A stretch of DNA of 64,000 bases from Pyxidicoccus xibeiensis (GCF_024198175.1 NZ_JAJVKV010000003.1:186001-250000); one strand, 5' to 3'; positions 16,916 through 26,334 are shown, numbered from the stretch's first letter. Made by a program: numbers and translations. Notes: a model not told the origin generated them from the sequence alone.

Positions 16916-19240
16916 TCAGTGCATCTGGACCGACCAGCCAGCACCAGGCGGGCCCCGGTATGCCTCAGTGCTCCGGAACTGGAAGGGTGCGACACCATTG
17001 CTGAGATGGATGAGGCTGTAGCTCGGGGCGTTCGGGTCACTCGGGTCATTGACTTGCATGACTGTTGGGTCGCGCAAGGCAATATCCATCAGGCCATCAC
17101 CGTCTACGTCCGCGGCAAGGGGCTGGTAGTGCGCGCCGACAGTCCCTGCGAATGCAGGCTCGCCAGCAAAGGTGCAGTTGCCGAGGTTGCGCATGAAGTG
17201 CCACGTGCCCGTAGTGGTGTCGCGCAAGGCGAGGTCCACAAGCCCATCCCCCGAGAAGTCCGCGACCAGGGGCTGGTAGTGCGCGCCTTGCGCCCAGGCG
17301 AACGAACAGTGCCCCGCGAACTGGTAGTTGCCGAGGTTTCGCGTGAAGTGCCACGTGCCCGTAGTGGTGTCGCGCAAGGCGAGGTCCACAAGCCCATCCC
17401 CCGAGAAGTCCGCAACCAGGGGCTGGTAATGGGCGCCGGGCGACCAATCGTATGGGCCCTCTCCCGCGTAGGCGCCTGGAGCGACATGGCGCATGAAGCT
17501 CCAGCGCCCGGTGGTCGTGTCCCTCATGGCGAGGTCCAGTTGGCCGTCACCCGAAAAGTCGGCGACCGCAGACTGGTAATGTGCCCCGGAAGCCCAGCTG
17601 AACGACTCGTTGAAGTTGGAGTGGCCCGCCAGGTCGGACCTTCCTCGGTAGAATTTCAGCCTCCATTCTCCAGACGCTGCGTGGCGGAAGGTGAAGATGG
17701 GCTTGTTCCGACGAAATGCCGTGACAAAGTTCTTCAGAAGGCCAACGTACAAGTCACGCTGCGCAGGGTCTGGGTGGAATGTAGGCTCGAGGTCAGCTGA
17801 GCCCTCCCATCGAAAGGCGTCCGCCATGTGCGAGTATGGATAGGCCCAGGATGCGTTGCCATGCGCATCGACGCCTTTACACGCCGGCAGGTCAGGCACC
17901 GTCGAGCAGTTCTGTGCGCCTCCCTCATTCCAGGACCAGATGATGGCGAACGTCGGTTGAACGTCCAGCGCCTCGCGTGCCTGCATGCCGAAGGTCTGCC
18001 CGTTATTGCGCCAGAGCTGCGCGTCGCAATCAAAGTCCGAATCAGTTACCGGGTTGTGGTAGGTCCCCTGGGCCATATTCATGGCGCAGCTGCCCACCGC
18101 CGGAGTCACGGACACTTCCTCCGGCCATCCGTTCTGGAAGGCAAAACGGCGCTCACTGCCGGGACGTGTGACATCCTTGTACGACCAGAATCTGCCGGAT
18201 TCTTTCAGGCCTTCCATTCTCCGGACCGTGAAACGGCTTGTCGTGCAAACTGAAGGTTGTGTAACATTGCCGCTGCCATAGAGGTAGAGCGGACGGCCGC
18301 CGAAGCGAAAGAATACCGCCGGGTCATAGCGTCCATAGAACTCGGCCCAGATTGTTTCAGGCGTCGTAAAAGCGTTGTCGCAGGCTGGCCCGTGGAAGAC
18401 GACACGAGGAGTGGCCTTCCCAGCATGGATTCGCTCCTCGAAGACCTTCAGCAGTGCATGCGTCGGCTGCTTGAACAGGTTGTAGCGAAGCTCGGCGTTG
18501 GTGAAATCAAGGATGATGAAGTCCACGCCTGCCGCAGCGAGGCGGTCGGCATGGTCGTGGATGAGGGGCCGGTTGGGAACCATCGGGCTCGGCTTGACCT
18601 CTCCGTTGTAGTCGATGTCTGCGACGGGGCCAGTTGCTGCATTTCTACAGAGCTCAAAGGGTTTGTTTGGGTCGTCCTTGTTGAAACAGAGCAGCTTCTT
18701 GTCACTGCCGTAATACAGTTTGTCGCCGCGCCCCGTCAGGAGCGCCGCCTGTTGCTCGGGCGTCAACTGCTGCCGCTCCGCGTCCGACAGGGTCCCATCG
18801 ATGAGCGTGCCGTTGGCATCTTGATAAAGCAGATATCGGTACTTCACGACGGCTTCGCGGGTGCCGTCGGGATTCCCCCACAGGGGCAGGCTCCAGTGAA
18901 ACCGCCCCGCGCCGCACGGCTCTGGGTCGTCCATGAGGCAGGTATCGTGGAAGATGTTAACGCTAGTCCGGAAGTCCCAGAAGTGCCAGAAGTCAGCCTT
19001 TGTATGGAAGCTGACGCCAACGAACTTGTTGGCCGAGGTGGGGTATGCGAGCGATTGGGTGCCAGCCCTCTGCTTCGTCGCCTTGGGTGTCGCGGCCGCT
19101 TCAGCCGAGCCTGCCATCACGAACAGGGACAGCAACAGAGAGGCGCAAGCAAGAATGGGGCGAGGGCGAAACTGGCCCATGGCCATGAGGGCGGTACTCG
19201 CCTGCAGAGGGTGTGCCCAGCGATGCTGTGTGATTTTCAT
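16916..19240 (-). CDS. Secreted TIM-barrel-like glycoside hydrolase candidate with FG-GAP repeats
   Basis: 774 residues. The N-terminus carries a signal peptide (ILACASLLLSLFVMAGSAEA); the start could be ATG 19240 or ATG 19186. Residues about 70-520 look like a (beta/alpha)8 glycosidase: KFVGVSFHTKADFWHFWDF, AAGVDFIILDFTNAELRYN, GGRPLYLYGSGN, and PTFAIIWSWNEGGAQ with a candidate catalytic Glu. This resembles GH71/GH99-type enzymes, but the family is uncertain. The C-terminal 220 residues are four FG-GAP/VCBS-type repeats of 50 residues (VADFSGDGLVDLALRDTTTG), calcium-binding modules usually found in secreted proteins. Two repeats are nearly identical in DNA. It faces the hydrolase gene across a strong terminator. 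Confidence 0.65.
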   Translation of the reverse strand: MKITQHRWAHPLQASTALMAMGQFRPRPILACASLLLSLFVMAGSAEAAATPKATKQRAGTQSLAYPTSANKFVGVSFHTKADFWHFWDFRTSVNIFHDTCLMDDPEPCGAGRFHWSLPLWGNPDGTREAVVKYRYLLYQDANGTLIDGTLSDAERQQLTPEQQAALLTGRGDKLYYGSDKKLLCFNKDDPNKPFELCRNAATGPVADIDYNGEVKPSPMVPNRPLIHDHADRLAAAGVDFIILDFTNAELRYNLFKQPTHALLKVFEERIHAGKATPRVVFHGPACDNAFTTPETIWAEFYGRYDPAVFFRFGGRPLYLYGSGNVTQPSVCTTSRFTVRRMEGLKESGRFWSYKDVTRPGSERRFAFQNGWPEEVSVTPAVGSCAMNMAQGTYHNPVTDSDFDCDAQLWRNNGQTFGMQAREALDVQPTFAIIWSWNEGGAQNCSTVPDLPACKGVDAHGNASWAYPYSHMADAFRWEGSADLEPTFHPDPAQRDLYVGLLKNFVTAFRRNKPIFTFRHAASGEWRLKFYRGRSDLAGHSNFNESFSWASGAHYQSAVADFSGDGQLDLAMRDTTTGRWSFMRHVAPGAYAGEGPYDWSPGAHYQPLVADFSGDGLVDLALRDTTTGTWHFTRNLGNYQFAGHCSFAWAQGAHYQPLVADFSGDGLVDLALRDTTTGTWHFMRNLGNCTFAGEPAFAGTVGAHYQPLAADVDGDGLMDIALRDPTVMQVNDPSDPNAPSYSLIHLSNGVAPFQFRSTEAYRGPPGAGWSVQMH

Positions 19241-19446
19241 GGATGTCGATTTCGTAGGGGCGGCTGACTCATCGAGTCACCTTCCATACGAAGGGACGGG
19301 GCGCAACTGGCTGGGCTGTCAGCGCGAAAAGCGAAGCCCCGTGACACCTTGCTGGCGACTGGAGCGAGCCTGGTGCAGGAACAGGCAGTCCAGCTGGTGA
19401 CGCGGGTCCCATCGCAGAACCGCACCCAGGCGACCACGAGCTGTCA

Positions 19447-20877
19447 CTAGCGACGCTTGCGCCGATTCGACCAATCCACCCGCGACCAGAGGCTTGGCGG
19501 AAACGGCTCGAGCGGGCCCTGTTTGTCAGCCAAGACCTTGCGCAGCGCGGGAAGCGCTTCGAGCGAGCTCATGTCCACGAGCCTGGAGCACCCGCGGAGG
19601 TCGATGGACCGCAGCTCGTCCATTCCCTCCAGCCCCCACAGGGACGTGAGCTGGGTGCAGCCACTGAGGTCCAGGTGCTCCACGCCTCGGAGGTGGCCCA
19701 ACTGCCGGATGGAGGCGAGCGGGCTGTCCTTCAGCACCAGCTCGATGGGGACGTCCGTCGGACTTCGGTACCCCAGGAAGACGGCAGTGGGCACCCGGTC
19801 GAGCGAACGAAGCTGCCGGGCGTAGACGAAGCCGAGCGCGCACAATTTCGGAAGGTCCGCGATGGGCGCGAGATCGGTCGCGGTCAGCCACGTGATGTCG
19901 AGGGTGCGCAGTCGTGGCGCGCGCGCCAGCAGGCGAAGCGCCGCGTCGTCGACGGAGCCCACCTCGAGCGAGGTCACGGAAAGTCGCGAGGTCTGGCTGT
20001 ACCTGTCCAGCGAGGGGAGCTTGAGCCGCAACTCCTCGGCGTCGGGAAGCGCCGTGACGAGGGCGGGGTCCGCGTCGTCCTCAGTGCCGGACAGGCTCAG
20101 AATGGGGACCCGGCACCTCGCGATGACCCTGGCGGCCGTGGCGGAGAGGCGCCCGGAGAAGGAGAGTGAACGCAGCGCGCGGAGCGTCGTGAGCGCCGTG
20201 AGGTCGTTGCCCTCTTCGGGAAGCGCGAGCTCCAGCGATTCGAGGGGAAGGTCTTCGAGGCCCGTGGTGGAGAGGGGTTGGTGCTCGTGGACGGCCAGCC
20301 GCCGGAGCGTTGCCAGGCCCGACAGCGCACGGAGGTCGCCGAGGCCCCCCCCGCGGAAGTGGAGGACCTCCAGGCTCCGACTGCGTGCGATTCCTTCGAG
20401 GTCGAGAATCCCTCTCGCCAGATGCCTATCCCGGTCATACCTGTCCGCGGAGGGCTCCTCCTGGCGGCTCGCGAAGAGCTCGGCATGGCGCAGCAAGGGC
20501 AGCTCGGCGAGAGCCCCCGCGCCGATGATGCCGGTGAACGAGTACACCCGGAGACCCTCGAGTGCCGTCAAGCCCGTGAGCCAGCGAACATCGAACGACT
20601 CGCCGACGACACGCGGACATTCCACGGCCAGTGTGCGGATCTCGCTCCGAAGGGCGGCGGCCCTCGGCCCGGTCGCGACGCGGAGGGCACGCACCACCTC
20701 GATGACACGCAGCGCGTGCACGTCCCTCTGCAGCTGGGGCTCCCCCTCGAACAATAGATCTCCGGCACAAAGCAGACCGTCCCTGCTCCGCAGGCCGGTG
20801 AATGGCGGGGGCGCGTAGCGAACCGTCCGGAACATCAGCTCGTCGGTCATTCCCGTCCATTTGCCGACTTTCCACAT
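19447..20877 (-). CDS. Leucine-rich repeat protein
   Basis: 476 residues with no signal peptide, so probably cytosolic. From about residue 100 onward it shows irregular leucine-rich repeats: LTGLTALEGLRVYSF, LSGLATLRRLAVHEHQPL, LTALTTLRALRSLSFSG, LRGVEHLDLSGCTQLTSLWG then LEGMDELRSIDLRGCSRL. The C-terminus is very basic (SNRRKRR). LRR proteins are protein-binding scaffolds; no catalytic or effector domain is visible. It sits alone between the FG-GAP gene and a relic-rich region. Confidence 0.7.
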   Translation of the reverse strand: MWKVGKWTGMTDELMFRTVRYAPPPFTGLRSRDGLLCAGDLLFEGEPQLQRDVHALRVIEVVRALRVATGPRAAALRSEIRTLAVECPRVVGESFDVRWLTGLTALEGLRVYSFTGIIGAGALAELPLLRHAELFASRQEEPSADRYDRDRHLARGILDLEGIARSRSLEVLHFRGGGLGDLRALSGLATLRRLAVHEHQPLSTTGLEDLPLESLELALPEEGNDLTALTTLRALRSLSFSGRLSATAARVIARCRVPILSLSGTEDDADPALVTALPDAEELRLKLPSLDRYSQTSRLSVTSLEVGSVDDAALRLLARAPRLRTLDITWLTATDLAPIADLPKLCALGFVYARQLRSLDRVPTAVFLGYRSPTDVPIELVLKDSPLASIRQLGHLRGVEHLDLSGCTQLTSLWGLEGMDELRSIDLRGCSRLVDMSSLEALPALRKVLADKQGPLEPFPPSLWSRVDWSNRRKRR

Positions 20878-21137
20878 CGCAAGTCCTCCACCGGAAGCAG
20901 TGTACCCGCGCGGGCGGTTGCTCGCCCCGCGGTCACCCTGTTGCGCAGGCCGCGGTCATCGCTCAATCCCACTCGACGCGAGCGTAGGGGGCGGCGGTCT
21001 CTGTCAGCAACTCCCTCCCGGACGGTTGCATCAGCGCATCCGCGAGCCCGGGCCCGCGAGGTGCGCGGCAGGTACGCGCCGAACCCGAGCGTGGCTGGAT
21101 GTGCCGGAACGGCCATCGCCATGGCATCATCCCGGTG
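20878..21137. other. Intergenic, no recognisable gene
   Basis: 260 nt upstream of the LRR gene on the minus strand; it should hold the LRR promoter. Open frames on both strands are short and unconvincing. It runs straight into the DUF616 tail copy. Confidence 0.35.
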
Positions 21138-21214
21138 CTATCGAGCCGCAGCCGCTGCAAGTCAACCTGTGGAACAACCCCCACTTCAGCTGGGTGAAGC
21201 ACGTGAAGCTGGCG
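21138..21214 (+). pseudogene. Copy of the 3' end of the DUF616 gene
   Basis: This stretch encodes IEPQPLQVNLWNNPHFSWVK then HVKLA and matches 14686-14762 with only a few base changes. The intact gene stops after KLA (TAG); here the codon is GAG, so the stop is lost. No other part of the gene is present. It is a leftover of a DUF616 paralogue or of a duplication between two places 6.5 kb apart. Confidence 0.85.
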
Positions 21215-21330
21215 GAGGCGGGGCCCGCTGCCCGCCGAGGCCCGCGGAGTGCCGGTGAGCGCGCCCGTGTCACCTGGTGCAACCCGGTAGCACCTGACAC
21301 CGGATTGATACCCACGTGTCACCCGTGCCG

Positions 21331-21933
21331 ATGATTGTCGTCACAAAGGGGGACATCTCCCTCGTCGACAACGACGGCTCACGAACCCTCGCCGACTGTC
21401 GATACCTCGATGAGACACGGCTGCTCATGGAGCCCGACAGGGGCAAGGTCCTGCAGACGTGGGAACCCTGCTACCTCTCGGGGCTCGCCGTGCACCCGAC
21501 GACGGGGCGCTGGGCGGTGACGGCCGTGGACGACCAACGGGGTGTACCGCGGCCAGCATCCCGCGGTATTCACCGAGGACGGCGCGGCGTGCTCGTCGCC
21601 ACGTCCGACTCGAAGGCGGTTCAGTGGTGGAGTTGGAGCTCTGGCCCCAGGCCCGACGGCCTTCGCGTGCTGCAACCCTGAGTGACCGACATCACCAGCA
21701 ACCGGGTGGTTCCCGGCGAGCGGCTGTTCGAGTACGCCCTCGATTCCGACACGACGCGCGAGCTGGACGTCCACAGCCTGTACGGGATGCTCGACATCAG
21801 CCCCGATGGGCGGACGCTCCTGCTGTTCACATATACCGAGGGGCTCGTGCTGTACGACGTCGACTCGGGACGCACCGTCAACGTGGGAGGCGGGTCGAAG
21901 GAAGGCACCGCGCGGCTGCTCTCCCGGCGTTGA
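21331..21933 (+). pseudogene. Frameshifted beta-propeller-like protein gene
   Basis: The first frame reads MIVVTKGDISLVDNDGSR ... WEPCYLSGLAVHPTTGRWAV then loses sense near 21535. The reading moves between frames (VYRGQHPAVFTEDGA; VVELELWP), then resumes in the frame beginning at 21682: VTDITSNRVVPGERLFEYAL, LDISPDGRTLLLFTYTEGLV, LYDVDSGRTVNVGGGSKEG, stop at 21933. Segments such as SPDGRTLLLFT and TGRWAVTAVDD are WD40/TolB-like blades. At least two indels separate the pieces, so no full-length product is made. Confidence 0.6.
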
Positions 21934-22313
21934 CCGGTGGCGGTGGCCGCCAAAGCCGGTGCTCACGCAGCAGGCAGAGCATTTGTTCTTGGATGTGAAG
22001 TGTTCATTTGTCGTGACGTTGCTCGTTCTCGCGGCTCTTACGTGCGCGAGCGGGTTGTGACACAAGAGCTTTCAAGGTGGCGCTGGTTGCCCATGCTCAA
22101 CCCTGCCTCGTCGCGCGGGTGGTTCATTGCCAGTACAGCGGGGGCGCCATGGAACCCTCTCGTCTTCTCAGGAGATGCGGCTGGAGGCGCGCCTGCAGAA
22201 AGATGCGGAGGAGGATTTTCGTAGGTGTAAAATGAATCAGGATTCAACAACACCTACGAGCCGGGAGGGGGGCGGCATGTCGCCGCGAGAAGTGACCGCG
22301 GGAGGGTCCAGAG
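21934..22313. promoter_or_regulatory. Upstream region of the glycosyltransferase with 10-bp inverted repeat
   Basis: 380 nt with lower GC than its surroundings. A perfect inverted repeat TCGTAGGTGT / ACACCTACGA lies at 22219-22228 and 22250-22259, with a 21-nt AT-rich spacer, about 55 nt before the start of the gene at 22314. It could be a repressor operator or a leader hairpin. No protein is recognisable. Confidence 0.5.
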
Positions 22314-23411
22314 ATGTCGACGTCGCCCCCATGCATCGCCTTCGCCATCGAGACGACTCTCGGTAACGCGGTCTTCCTCCAGAACCTCAAGAACGCGATG
22401 GCCCGGCGCAACGACATCCTGCCGGTGTGGCTGCCCATCGACGAACACGCCGACGACCTCTGGGAACAGCTGCCCCTCGTGCGCTCGCGCCTGTCCCTCA
22501 GAGGGGGCTTGCGGACACGCGCGGCCCTGCGACGGGCCGTCGCGCAGGTGCCGGTGCGGGCCGCTGTCGTCCACACGCAGCGGATGGCGCACCTGGCCCA
22601 TGACTTCATGAGCCGTGTGCCGAGCGTGATTTCGACGGACGCCACTCCCAGCGGCCTGGAGGACTACCTGCGGTACTACGGGTTGCGCTCCCAGCATGCG
22701 GGCTGGGTGGGCCGGGCGAAGAACGCGCTGCACCGCCGCACGTACGCCGTGGCGAAGGGGATGCTGTCCTTCTCGGAGTTCACCAAGGGCTCGCTGGTGA
22801 AGGAGTACGGCGTCCCCGACGCGCGCATCCATGTCGTCTGGCCCAGCGTCGACACGGGGCTGTGGTGCCCGAAGCCGGAGGGCAAGCCTCGCGACGGGGT
22901 GGTGCGGCTGCTCTTCGTGGGAGGTGACCTGGGGCGCAAGGGCGGCGAGCTGCTGCTGCGCTGGGCCCGGGAGACACGCCTGCGCGGCTGGCAGTTGGAC
23001 CTGGTGACGTCCACCACCTTCGAGGCGCCTCCCGGCGTTCGTGTCCATGTCGGCGTGCAGCCCAACTCGCCCGAGCTGATTGGCCTCGCCCAGGCCGCGG
23101 ACCTGTTCGTGCTACCGACGATGGCGGACATGTCGTCCTGGGCGATTGCCGAGGCGAAGGCCGCGGGCCTCGCGGTGGTGACGACGCCCACCGGTGGCGT
23201 GGGAGAGCTGGTGCGCGACGGCGTGGACGGGCAGCTCGTACCGGTGGGGGACTACGCGGCGCTCGCGAGCACGTTGGACACGCTGGTGGCGAGCCCGGAC
23301 ACGCTGCGTGCCATGGGCCAGGAGGCCCGCCGCATGGCCGTGGAGCGGATGGACCTGCACACGATGTGCGACCGGATGCTCGCCTTCATCCGCGGGGTGA
23401 CCGGCGTCTGA
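22314..23411 (+). CDS. GT4-type glycosyltransferase (GT-B fold)
   Basis: 365 residues with no signal peptide. The N-terminal half begins with FAIETTLGNAVFLQNLKNAM, the GT-B acceptor-domain entry. The second half shows the GT4 donor-binding core: VRLLFVGGDLGRKGGELLLR, then ADLFVLPTMADMSSWAIAEA and KAAGLAVVTTPTGGVGELVR (the E-x7-E region), VRDGVDGQLVPVGD. Such enzymes transfer a sugar from a nucleotide donor to a glycan or lipid acceptor. No wzx, wzy or other polysaccharide genes lie nearby, so its pathway is unknown. It ends 5 nt before the convergent SMI1/KNR4-like gene. Confidence 0.88.
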   Translation: MSTSPPCIAFAIETTLGNAVFLQNLKNAMARRNDILPVWLPIDEHADDLWEQLPLVRSRLSLRGGLRTRAALRRAVAQVPVRAAVVHTQRMAHLAHDFMSRVPSVISTDATPSGLEDYLRYYGLRSQHAGWVGRAKNALHRRTYAVAKGMLSFSEFTKGSLVKEYGVPDARIHVVWPSVDTGLWCPKPEGKPRDGVVRLLFVGGDLGRKGGELLLRWARETRLRGWQLDLVTSTTFEAPPGVRVHVGVQPNSPELIGLAQAADLFVLPTMADMSSWAIAEAKAAGLAVVTTPTGGVGELVRDGVDGQLVPVGDYAALASTLDTLVASPDTLRAMGQEARRMAVERMDLHTMCDRMLAFIRGVTGV

Positions 23412-23416
23412 GCCGC

Positions 23417-24541
23417 TCACGGCTCCCGGAGCGGAACGTGAGCAGCCAGACCCCAGAACCCGGGGTAGTACTCCGGACAGATGCACCTGGGGCTGGCCCG
23501 GGGTGGGCTGAGGATTCGCGCCCGGTAGGGCTGGAGTGCCTCCTCCACGCGCCGGGCCTGCTCGAAGTCCGCGTCGGTGACGTTCCAGGACTCTCCTTCG
23601 GTGCCCGAGAGCAGCAGGGAGAGCACCTCCCCTTCGGACGTGAAGCGCGCGATGTCCTCGTTGAGCTGGAGCTCCCGCAACACCGCCTCCAGGGACTGCT
23701 GGGTCTCGCGCAGCTCCTGCCCCGTCGAGCACCGGAGCGAGACCACGAACGCGTCCCCGTCCCTGCCCTCCTGCAGGTAGAGGCGAAAGAACTCGAGCCC
23801 GGTGGCCCACCGCCGGAGCCGCGCCTCGCGGTCCGCCCCAAACGGGCGGATGAACTCCGACGCGGCCGTGAGGGTCACGTCCTCCAGCGAGGGTGGGCGG
23901 TCCCGCGCCGCTCCGGCCCTCTTGTAGAGGTGTGCGATGTAGTCGTGGAAGTGCGAGGACGGAGGAACCAGCGGGTCCATCGGCCGCGTGGACCTTTCCT
24001 TGTCGCCCAGGTCCACGTTCCCGTTCTCCAGCATGTGAAGCACCAGCTCGAGCAATGCCCTCCAGCTCGAGGCCACCACGTAGTTGGTGTTCTCGCGCGA
24101 GCCAAAGATGATGACCTGGCCGACCTGACCCCTGGGGCCCGGAGCCATGTCGAGCCCCATGTAGTTGCCACCGGAATCCCAGGTGACGGGGACCCAGGCG
24201 GGGTGCGCGCGGAGGGAATGGACGGCCTCCGCGGGCCTCGCCCCCTCGTTGTGCAGCAGGTCGGGAGCCATCCTGGGGAACTCCTCGAGCCAGTTCATCT
24301 GCTCCATGCTCCAGTCCAGGGGCTGGATTTCCATGCCGAAGACGAGCCCGGTCGCGTCGTCGTCCTGCCCGTTGTGGAGCAGGTACGACTCGCGGAAGTC
24401 CTCGGGCAGGCGGCGCCCGAGCCGCTCCTCGAGTTGCACCAACTGCGCCTCCGTGGCGCCAGGATTCAGGCTGGCGACCACCTCCGGGGCGTAATCCTGG
24501 AACCAGGCCTTCAGCCGCCGCCAGAGCTCGGTCATCTCCAT
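23417..24541 (-). CDS. SMI1/KNR4 (SUKH) family protein
   Basis: 374 residues; ATG 24541 has GGAGG 8 nt upstream. The N-terminal 190 residues are a SUKH/SMI1-KNR4 domain: GATEAQLVQLEERLGRRLPE then DFRESYLLHNGQ, the family signature, followed by WVPVTWDSGGNYMGLDMAPG and GQVIIFGSRE. The C-terminal 180 residues are unassigned. SUKH proteins are often immunity proteins for polymorphic toxins, yet no toxin gene lies next to it. A housekeeping or orphan-immunity role are both possible. Confidence 0.8.
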   Translation of the reverse strand: MEMTELWRRLKAWFQDYAPEVVASLNPGATEAQLVQLEERLGRRLPEDFRESYLLHNGQDDDATGLVFGMEIQPLDWSMEQMNWLEEFPRMAPDLLHNEGARPAEAVHSLRAHPAWVPVTWDSGGNYMGLDMAPGPRGQVGQVIIFGSRENTNYVVASSWRALLELVLHMLENGNVDLGDKERSTRPMDPLVPPSSHFHDYIAHLYKRAGAARDRPPSLEDVTLTAASEFIRPFGADREARLRRWATGLEFFRLYLQEGRDGDAFVVSLRCSTGQELRETQQSLEAVLRELQLNEDIARFTSEGEVLSLLLSGTEGESWNVTDADFEQARRVEEALQPYRARILSPPRASPRCICPEYYPGFWGLAAHVPLREP

Positions 24542-24642
24542 CACGGTCGCCTCCGCATCATTCCTATCCTTCGCCTCCGGACACGTGGATGGAATATTCC
24601 ATGATTCAGCGCTAAGTGGCTTGGTCCGGATGACGTCAATCA

Positions 24643-24876
24643 ATGTCCGCGGGCCGCTCACGGCGAAAGACCCTCGTGTTCGACATGCTCAGCCCGGTCT
24701 CCGGCTACACGTACCCGTGGAGCGGCGTGACCTGCTCGGGAGGTGGCCCCGCCTGGTGCGCCATCCAGGTCTTCCCCGGCAGCTACACGGCGACAGTCAC
24801 CATCCGGGATGGCGCTGGCAACGGGGTGGACGCCCAGGGCGTCACCGCCACGCTCGAGTACGAACCCGGAATGTAG
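24643..24876 (+). pseudogene. C-terminal fragment of a secreted Ig-like/PKD protein
   Basis: The frame reads SPVSGYTYPWSGVTCSGGGP then YTATVTIRDGAGNGVDAQGV and ends TLEYEPGM, 6 nt before the convergent oxidase stop. It looks like the last beta-sandwich of an exported protein, but has no signal peptide or ribosome site. It overlaps the upstream region of the SMI1-like gene. It may instead be a short real gene; I favour a relic. Confidence 0.4.
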
Positions 24877-24882
24877 CCCTGG

Positions 24883-26334
24883 CTACTGCTCCTCCCCCGA
24901 GGCTCCGGCGGCGGCGACGGTGGGCCTGCGCAGCACCCTCACCATCCGCCCTACCGAGGGCACCCCGGCGTCGTTCACCAGGAAGAGCTGGTGGTAGCCT
25001 GGCGGCGCCCGGCTGTTGAAGGTGGGCGCCGTGACGGTGAGGCTTCCGCTGCCGGCGGTGAACGGCAGGGTGACCAGCCGCTGATTCTCATCGAACGTGT
25101 GCGTCACCGAGCCCAGGGCGATGAGCGTCACCTTGCGAATCCGCGCCGCGTCGGGCGTCGTCACGGTGAAGGTCGTTCCGGGCATCACCGTGTCCGGCGC
25201 CGCGCTCACCGTCGGCCGCGCGCCCTTGAAGAGGTAGGGTGGCGAGTAGATTTCCGCGGTGCGCCGGTTGCGGCCTCCCGCGCTCAGCACCCGCCCGTCC
25301 GGCAGCAGCAGCGCGGTGGCGTGGTAGCCCCGGTACACGGTGTTGCTCGCCAGCCGCCTCCAGGTGTTCGCGGCGGGGTCGTACAGCTCGGCATGGAAGA
25401 CCGGCGTGCCCGCATTGTCGAAGCCACTGCCGGAGCTGCCCCCCGTGACGAGCACCGTGCCGTCGGGAAGCAGCGTCGCATTGTGCTGGCGCCGGCGCGT
25501 GCTCATCGAGGACACGTACCGCCAGCTGGGGGCGCTCACGTCGAGGTCGATGACCTCGGTGGTGGCCGTCGGCGGGTCCCCTCCCCCGATGATGTACACC
25601 TTCGCGTCCAGGTAGACGGCGGGCCCGTAGCTGCGCGTGCCGTAGTTGCTGGACGGCCCCGTGCTCCAGGTGCCCGTGCCCGCCGTGCTCAACCAGCGGC
25701 TGGCCCGCGACGGCCCCGCGTAGAAGAGCCGGCCACTGGGCGCGAGGAACATCTTCGGGTACAGCGGCAGCGCCAGCCGGGCCGTGGTCATGTTCCTCCA
25801 CGTCCGGGTGCTCGCCAGGAAGCGCTGCGGGAGCGTGTTGACGTTGCCACTGCCATTCATGTCTCCGGACACCACCAGCACGTCCCCGTTGGAGAGCGTG
25901 GTGTTGGTGGGGTACCAGCGCCCGGCGTTCATGTCCGGCAGGCGAATCCACGAGGCCGTGAAGGCGTCATAGAGGCTCCCGTCATTGAGCCCCACGTTGC
26001 TCGTCACGTGCCCGCCGGTGAAGAGCAGCTTGCCGTCCGCGAGGTACGAGTGGCCGGCGCAGAAGATGTTGTAGCCGGGGTGCGGCAGCGCGGTGACGGT
26101 GTTCGTCACCGGGTCCCAGCGCCGGGGAGGCAGGTTCCCCTCGTCGAACTCCCCGATGAACATCACCCGGCCATCCGGTTGCAGGCTCGTGTGCGTGGCC
26201 GAGAGGGGCCAGGACATGACGCTCGACCACTGCCCCACCTCGGCGGGAGTCTGCGCCCGGACCGGGAACGCCCAGGCCACGACGAGCCACGCCGCGAGCA
26301 CCCTCGGCCAGGGGAAGACGACTCTCAACGCCAT
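24883..26334 (-). CDS. Secreted copper radical oxidase (galactose/glyoxal oxidase type)
   Basis: 483 residues from ATG 26334 with AGGAGG just upstream. Signal peptide VLAAWLVVAWAFPVRA. It is a seven-bladed kelch propeller followed by a C-terminal Ig-like DUF1929 domain. The copper-site residues of galactose oxidase can be placed: Cys in GYNIFCAGHSYLADGKLLFT, cross-linked Tyr in GRWYPTNTTLSNGD, axial Tyr-His in GYHATALLLPDGRVLSAGG, and the second His in SVTHTFDENQRLVTLPF. All ligands are present, so an active enzyme that oxidises primary alcohols or aldehydes and releases H2O2 is likely. The substrate is unknown. Its neighbour at 26514 is divergent. Confidence 0.88.
   Translation of the reverse strand: MALRVVFPWPRVLAAWLVVAWAFPVRAQTPAEVGQWSSVMSWPLSATHTSLQPDGRVMFIGEFDEGNLPPRRWDPVTNTVTALPHPGYNIFCAGHSYLADGKLLFTGGHVTSNVGLNDGSLYDAFTASWIRLPDMNAGRWYPTNTTLSNGDVLVVSGDMNGSGNVNTLPQRFLASTRTWRNMTTARLALPLYPKMFLAPSGRLFYAGPSRASRWLSTAGTGTWSTGPSSNYGTRSYGPAVYLDAKVYIIGGGDPPTATTEVIDLDVSAPSWRYVSSMSTRRRQHNATLLPDGTVLVTGGSSGSGFDNAGTPVFHAELYDPAANTWRRLASNTVYRGYHATALLLPDGRVLSAGGRNRRTAEIYSPPYLFKGARPTVSAAPDTVMPGTTFTVTTPDAARIRKVTLIALGSVTHTFDENQRLVTLPFTAGSGSLTVTAPTFNSRAPPGYHQLFLVNDAGVPSVGRMVRVLRRPTVAAAGASGEEQ

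Noticed and set aside
17130..17570. CRISPR-like repeats
   Set aside because: Repeat period is 150 bp, spacers are coding, and the pattern is explained by FG-GAP protein repeats.
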